A stretch of DNA of 11,503 nt from Herminiimonas sp. (GTDB lineage: Bacteria > Pseudomonadota > Gammaproteobacteria > Burkholderiales > Burkholderiaceae). The DNA lies in assembly GCA_014377155.1 (NCBI GenBank), contig JACMQD010000016.1, positions 1 through 11,503 of the forward strand. The letters run 5' to 3'. The notes under the pieces were generated by a model, which worked only from the letters and a program-made list of their open reading frames with translations, made no database searches and was not told the origin of the DNA. Below are positions 7,496 to 11,503 of the stretch, one piece after another. Position 1 is the stretch's first letter. Every line of letters begins with the position of its first letter. A program made the position numbers and the translations under genes.

Positions 7496-9925
7496 TTATG
7501 AACGCAATGTCGCGCCATGATTCTTATTGGCGACGGCAACAAATGCCGCCATTGCGGCATCGACTGCGTCGTCCTGCAGGGTAGCTTGAGTATCTTGCAA
7601 GGTGAAACGGAAAGCAAGACTTTTTTCGTCGGCTTCTAATCCCTTACCGCGATATTCATCAAACAAAACAACAGCTTGCATGATATGACAAAGTGCGTCG
7701 TCCTGCTTTTTGGTGTTGAATGCATCGATCAGATCCTGCGCCGAAATCGCCTGTTTGACGAGCAGCGACAAATCACGCTTGACTGCTGGAAAACGCGAAA
7801 TTTCCTGGTATGACGGCAACGCACGCTTTTGCAGGGCAAGAGCATCGATTTCGAACAGTACCGGTGCCAGTGGCAACTCGTATTTCTGCTGCCATCGTGG
7901 ATGCAATTCCCCAACAAAGCCGACGATCTTGCCGTCGATTTCCACATGTGCCGATCGGCCGGGATGCAACGCAGGGTGTATCGCCTTGACGAAGCGTACG
8001 ATGGCCGGCGCAAACAACGCTTCGATGTCGGCCTTGACATCGAAGTAATCAATGTTGCGCGCCACTGCGCCCCACTGCTCGTCCATGCACGGCCCGTAGG
8101 CCATCGCCGCGACGCGCTTGGGCTGGTCATAGCCGGCAACTGTCAGCGGACCGTCCTGGACGTTTTCATTGCGCAGGTAGATTGCTCCGACCTCGAAGAC
8201 GCGTACGCGTCCGACCTTGCGGTTCAAGTTATACCGTACATTGGCCAGCAGGCTGCCGACCAGCGATGAACGCATCACGCTCATCTGACTGGCGATCGGG
8301 TTAAGCAGTTTGATCGGATTATCGTTACCGGCAAAATCCTGCTCCCAGGACGCCTCGACAAAACTGTAATTGAGCACTTCCTGATAATCGAGATCGGCCA
8401 GCAAACGGCGGATCGCAAAGAGCGAACGTGTGTTTTCCGGCGCGATGCGCATGGCATTGCGCGCCATCGGCGGTAACGCCGGAATGTTCTCGAAGCCATA
8501 CACCCGCGCGATTTCTTCGATCAGGTCTTCCTCGATCTCGATATCGAATCGGTAGGATGGCGGCGTCACGGAAAAAACGCTGTTTTCTTGTGTGAACGGC
8601 AGGCCCAGACGCGTGAAAATATCGGCCACTTGCTGATCTGTAAACGGTATGCCGATGACCTTAACCGCGCGGGACGTGCGCACGCTGACCGGCGGGCGCT
8701 GTGGCAAGTTCACGACGTGGTCATCGATCGGGCCGACGGTAGTCTGGTCTTTCTGGCCGCAGATTTCAATGATCAGCGACGTGATGCGTTCGAGGTGCTC
8801 GACCGTAGTGGCATAGTCGACTCCCCGCTCGAACCGATGCGCCGCATCGGTCGAAAAATTGAAACGACGCGCACGGCCGCGAATCGCGTCCGGAAACCAG
8901 AATGCCGCTTCCAGATAGATATCTTGCGTATCGAGCGTAACCGCAGTCGAGTCGCCGCCCATGATGCCCGCGAGGGATTCGATCTGACTGTCGTCCGCAA
9001 TCACGCCGATCCAGTCATCGACCTCGACCGTGTTGCCATTGAGGAGTTTAAGGGTTTCGCCGGCTTTGCCCCAGCGTACGTCGAGCCCGCCATGGATCTT
9101 GGCAAGATCGAATACATGGCTCGGGCGACCGAGTTCAAGCATGACGTAGTTGGAGATATCGACCAGCGCAGAAATTGGACGCTGGCCGCTGCGCTCGAGG
9201 CGCTGCTTCATCCATTCGGGCGTACTGGCCCGGGCATTAAGACCACGGATGATACGTCCGGAAAAACGACCACACAGGTCCGGTGCGGAAACCGTAACGG
9301 GCAAGCGATCGTCGATGGTCACGGCGACCTGCTGATAAACCGGCATTTTCAGCGGCGTATCCGTCAATGCCGAGACTTCTCGCGCCACGCCGAGCACTGA
9401 CAGGCAGTCGGCCTTGTTAGGCGTTAGCTTGATGGTAAATTTCAGATCGTTGAGCTGATAGTAATCACGAAAATTCTGACCGACTGGCGCATCGTCCGGC
9501 AGATCCATCAAGCCGGCATGCTCTTCCGACAGCTTCAGTTCCCGTGCCGAGCACAGCATCCCTTGTGATTCGACACCGCGCAATTCGCCAACCTTGATTT
9601 CGAGGGGCTTGCCATCCGCCCCGGGTGGCAGTACCGCGCCGGCCATCGCACAGACGACCTTCATACCGGCACGCACGTTGGGCGCGCCACAAACGATGTT
9701 GAGCATGGTGCCGGTGCCGACATCGACCTGACAGACGTTCAGCCGGTCCGCATTCGGATGGCGCACCACTTCCAGCACCTTGCCGACCACGACATTGGAA
9801 AAAGGCGGCGCGACCGGCTCGACTTCCTCGACTTCCAGACCCGACATCGTCAGCAGATGCGCCAGCGCATCCGATGTCATCTGCGGATCGACCATGGTAC
9901 GAAGCCAGTTTTCGGAGAATTGCAT
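7496..9925 (-). CDS. pheT: Phenylalanyl-tRNA synthetase beta subunit
   Basis: PheT pairs with PheS in the alpha2-beta2 enzyme that charges tRNA-Phe; the beta chain holds the tRNA-binding and editing modules. The 809-residue protein (E. coli 795) begins [14 protein letters not shown]. It has an OB-fold tRNA-binding domain around 40-150 ([20 protein letters not shown]), the B3/4 editing domain in the middle, a B5 domain and synthetase-like core ([23 protein letters not shown]), and a C-terminal FDX-ACB anticodon-binding domain ([14 protein letters not shown] onward). AAGG sits nine bases before the ATG. It is separated from pheS by 100 nt and from ihfA by 22 nt. No domain is missing. Confidence 0.98.
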   Translation of the reverse strand: MQFSENWLRTMVDPQMTSDALAHLLTMSGLEVEEVEPVAPPFSNVVVGKVLEVVRHPNADRLNVCQVDVGTGTMLNIVCGAPNVRAGMKVVCAMAGAVLPPGADGKPLEIKVGELRGVESQGMLCSARELKLSEEHAGLMDLPDDAPVGQNFRDYYQLNDLKFTIKLTPNKADCLSVLGVAREVSALTDTPLKMPVYQQVAVTIDDRLPVTVSAPDLCGRFSGRIIRGLNARASTPEWMKQRLERSGQRPISALVDISNYVMLELGRPSHVFDLAKIHGGLDVRWGKAGETLKLLNGNTVEVDDWIGVIADDSQIESLAGIMGGDSTAVTLDTQDIYLEAAFWFPDAIRGRARRFNFSTDAAHRFERGVDYATTVEHLERITSLIIEICGQKDQTTVGPIDDHVVNLPQRPPVSVRTSRAVKVIGIPFTDQQVADIFTRLGLPFTQENSVFSVTPPSYRFDIEIEEDLIEEIARVYGFENIPALPPMARNAMRIAPENTRSLFAIRRLLADLDYQEVLNYSFVEASWEQDFAGNDNPIKLLNPIASQMSVMRSSLVGSLLANVRYNLNRKVGRVRVFEVGAIYLRNENVQDGPLTVAGYDQPKRVAAMAYGPCMDEQWGAVARNIDYFDVKADIEALFAPAIVRFVKAIHPALHPGRSAHVEIDGKIVGFVGELHPRWQQKYELPLAPVLFEIDALALQKRALPSYQEISRFPAVKRDLSLLVKQAISAQDLIDAFNTKKQDDALCHIMQAVVLFDEYRGKGLEADEKSLAFRFTLQDTQATLQDDAVDAAMAAFVAVANKNHGATLRS

Positions 9926-10025
9926 ATTGAAATACCTTTAGCGTCTCAAGACAGTATAAAGCGGATGATGCAGCGCGGCCCATTGAAGTGCCGCAGGCCG
10001 GATCGTCATGTCGGGTGTTGGTCGA
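9926..10025 (-). other. pheS-pheT intergenic gap
   Basis: This 100-nt spacer is longer than usual for subunit genes of one enzyme. It holds the pheT ribosome site and a TATACT-like hexamer without a matching -35. No U-tracted terminator is visible, so read-through from pheS is expected. Confidence 0.5.
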
Positions 10026-11042
10026 TCAGTTGAACTGGCTCAGGAAGCGCAGGTCGCCTTCATAGAACAGGCGCAGGTCATTGATGCCATAGCGCAGCAT
10101 GGTCAGCCGCTCAAGGCCGGAACCGAATGCAAAGCCGATGTACCGGTCCGGGTCCAGACCCATATTGCGCACCACGTTCGGATGCACCTGGCCGGCACCT
10201 GAAACTTCCAACCAGCGACCCTTGTTGGGACCACTACCGAAGGCGATGTCGATTTCCGCGGACGGCTCGGTAAACGGGAAGTAAGACGGTCGGAAACGCA
10301 CTTGCAAATCGTCGGTCTCGAAGAACGCCTTGACGAAATTCAGGTACACGCCCTTGAGGTCGGCGAAACTGATGTCCTCGGCGATCCACAGTCCCTCGAC
10401 CTGATGGAACATCGGCGAATGGGTGGCGTCGCTGTCGACGCGATAGGTACGACCGGGCGCGATGACCTTGATTGGCGGTTGATTCATGCGCGCATATCGC
10501 ACCTGCATCGGACTGGTGTGCGTGCGCAGCAACAAGGGCTTGCCGCTGGTGTCGTTGCCTTCGACATAGAACGTGTCCTGCATCGAGCGCGCCGGATGAT
10601 TCTCAGGGCTGTTCAAGGCAGTAAAATTGGTCCAGTCGGTTTCAATCTCGGGGCCGTCGGCCACGTCGAATCCGATCGACGCAAAGATTTCCTCGACCCG
10701 TTGCCAGGTGCGCATTACCGGATGGATGCCACCGATCCCACGACCACGGCCGGGCATCGTGACGTCGATCGCCTCGGCATTCAGTCGCGTCTGCATCTGG
10801 GCATCGGCCAGTGCATCGCGGCGCGCCGTCAGCGCATTTTCGATCTGTTCTTTCGCGGCGTTGATGACCGCGCCCTGCACCTTGCGCTCATCCGGCGCCA
10901 GCTTGCCGAGACTTTTCATCTGTTCGGTGATCTGGCCGGTCTTGCCAAGGTATTTGGCTTTCGCATTTTCGAGTGCGGCAGCATCGACCGCAGTCGAAAA
11001 ATCGGACTGGGCCTGGATGACGAGTTGTTCTAGAAGACTCAT
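10026..11042 (-). CDS. pheS: Phenylalanyl-tRNA synthetase alpha subunit
   Basis: PheS is the catalytic class II subunit that activates phenylalanine with ATP and transfers it to tRNA-Phe. The 338-residue product has an N-terminal coiled-coil arm (about 1-85), motif 1 in [19 protein letters not shown] (107-125), motif 2 around [10 protein letters not shown] (211-220) with [11 protein letters not shown] (251-261), and motif 3 in [13 protein letters not shown] (307-319). Ala305 in GFAFGSG corresponds to E. coli Ala294, which sets the size of the amino acid pocket, so it is wild type there. I prefer the ATG at 11042 because MSLLEQL fits family N-termini; its GGAG lies 12 bases away, rather far. 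An in-frame ATG at 11102 would add 20 Phe-rich residues and lies inside a hairpin. Confidence 0.96.
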   Translation of the reverse strand: MSLLEQLVIQAQSDFSTAVDAAALENAKAKYLGKTGQITEQMKSLGKLAPDERKVQGAVINAAKEQIENALTARRDALADAQMQTRLNAEAIDVTMPGRGRGIGGIHPVMRTWQRVEEIFASIGFDVADGPEIETDWTNFTALNSPENHPARSMQDTFYVEGNDTSGKPLLLRTHTSPMQVRYARMNQPPIKVIAPGRTYRVDSDATHSPMFHQVEGLWIAEDISFADLKGVYLNFVKAFFETDDLQVRFRPSYFPFTEPSAEIDIAFGSGPNKGRWLEVSGAGQVHPNVVRNMGLDPDRYIGFAFGSGLERLTMLRYGINDLRLFYEGDLRFLSQFN

Positions 11043-11093
11043 GCGGTTTTTCCGCTCCGGATAGGAAAATCGAAAAGTGAAGCTCAAAATGAA

Positions 11094-11124
11094 ACGGGGC
11101 ATAGGTGAATGACCTTTGCCCCGT
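11094..11124 (-). terminator. Hairpin in the rplT-pheS gap, candidate attenuator or translational lock
   Basis: On the minus strand a perfect 8 bp stem ACGGGGCA/TGCCCCGT continues, after one A-A mismatch, into AGGT/ACCT with a 5-base loop. It is followed by TTCATTTTG, a moderate U-tract. It could terminate part of the transcription between rplT and pheS. It also contains AAAGGT and an ATG (11102) of an in-frame upstream extension of pheS. Confidence 0.6.
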
Positions 11125-11136
11125 CAGGATAATGCT

Positions 11137-11156
11137 GCACCGCCCCTCGGCGATGC
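11137..11156 (-). other. Second hairpin in the rplT-pheS gap
   Basis: Minus strand GCATCGCC and GGCGGTGC pair over 8 bp (one G-U) around a GAGG loop. No U-tract follows. It lies 24 nt after the rplT stop, just ahead of the larger hairpin, so it may be a processing or 3' end-protecting structure, or part of the pheS leader fold. Confidence 0.5.
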
Positions 11157-11180
11157 ATGATCGACTACGACTTCTCGCTA

Positions 11181-11503
11181 TTATGCAGCGATGGTGGCCT
11201 TCACCTGATTGACAATCGCGGCGAATGCCGGCTTGTCCATCACAGCCATGTCGGCCAGGACTTTACGGTCCAGTTCGATCGATGCGCGCTTCAGACCATT
11301 CATGAAGACGCTGTAGGTCATGCCGTGCTCGCGCGATGCCGCGTTGATACGGGTAATCCACAATGCACGGAATACGCGCTTCTTGTTGCGACGGTCACGA
11401 TACGCATACTGACCTGCCCGCATGACTGCCTGCTTGGCAACACGATAGACTTTACTGCGGCGACCACGATAGCCTTTGGCTTGGTCGAGGACTTTCTTAT
11501 GGC
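11181..11503 (-). CDS. rplT: 50S ribosomal protein L20, C-terminal part (cut by window edge)
   Basis: L20 binds 23S rRNA early in assembly of the large subunit, and in E. coli also represses translation of its own operon. The visible 106 residues run from [36 protein letters not shown] through [19 protein letters not shown] to KATIAA and a TAA stop. They match the family to its usual C-terminus, so about 12 N-terminal residues lie outside the window. Basic residues dominate the N-terminal part, which threads into rRNA. It is the first visible gene of the rplT-pheS-pheT-ihfA-merR series and lies 138 nt before pheS. Confidence 0.97.
   Translation of the reverse strand, partial: HKKVLDQAKGYRGRRSKVYRVAKQAVMRAGQYAYRDRRNKKRVFRALWITRINAASREHGMTYSVFMNGLKRASIELDRKVLADMAVMDKPAFAAIVNQVKATIAA

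Noticed and set aside
8588..9400. A 270-codon open frame on the plus strand opposite pheT
   Set aside because: It is fully contained in conserved pheT, has an Arg/Asp-rich composition typical of an antisense shadow, and shows no family motif.
11085..11159. Separate 24-codon leader peptide (MHRRGAV...) in the rplT-pheS gap
   Set aside because: It has no ribosome site and only one Phe codon at its end, so it does not resemble a PheM-type attenuation peptide.

Overview
The window looks like ordinary chromosome from a betaproteobacterium of the order Burkholderiales, most likely an Oxalobacteraceae-type genome (Herbaspirillum, Herminiimonas or Janthinobacterium relatives). I infer this from the protein wording of IscS, TyrB, UvrB and the IHF alpha subunit, from the rplT-pheS-pheT-ihfA-merR gene order, and from a moderate GC content. 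No database was searched. I see no transposase, integrase, CRISPR array or phage gene. Coding density is high.

Layout from left to right. (1) 1-1141, minus strand: the 5' part of iscS (runs off the left edge), preceded by iscR and a well-formed promoter overlapped by two sites that match the IscR type 1 consensus. This is the head of an Fe-S cluster assembly operon. (2) 1241-4128, minus strand: uvrB followed 5 nt later by a divergent uracil-DNA-glycosylase-like gene whose catalytic motif is altered. (3) 4245-5459, plus strand: a TyrB-type aminotransferase, divergent from uvrB. (4) 5534-5697, plus strand: tRNA-Asn(GTT) with a near-ideal promoter and a strong intrinsic terminator. (5) 5762-6592, plus strand: a SAM-dependent methyltransferase of the Methyltransf_32 type. 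(6) 6656-11503, minus strand: the translation/nucleoid operon, in transcription order rplT (runs off the right edge), a structured leader, pheS, pheT, ihfA and a small MerR-family regulator. It matches the classical rplT-pheST-ihfA order of proteobacteria.

How the genes work together. IscR senses the cell's Fe-S status and probably represses its own operon, which begins with the cysteine desulfurase. UvrB is the damage-verification helicase of nucleotide excision repair, and the UDG-like gene behind it suggests a linked role in DNA repair. L20, PheST and IHF alpha belong to the protein synthesis/nucleoid cluster. The rplT-pheS gap holds two hairpins, one of which would bury a Shine-Dalgarno-like sequence and a start codon of a Phe-rich in-frame extension of pheS.

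The most interesting items are the UDG-like protein with GEGPYP in place of GQDPYH, the pheS leader structure, the tandem IscR boxes together with an enlarged cluster-binding loop in IscR, and the poorly characterised methyltransferase. Nothing here amounts to a clearly new multi-gene system.
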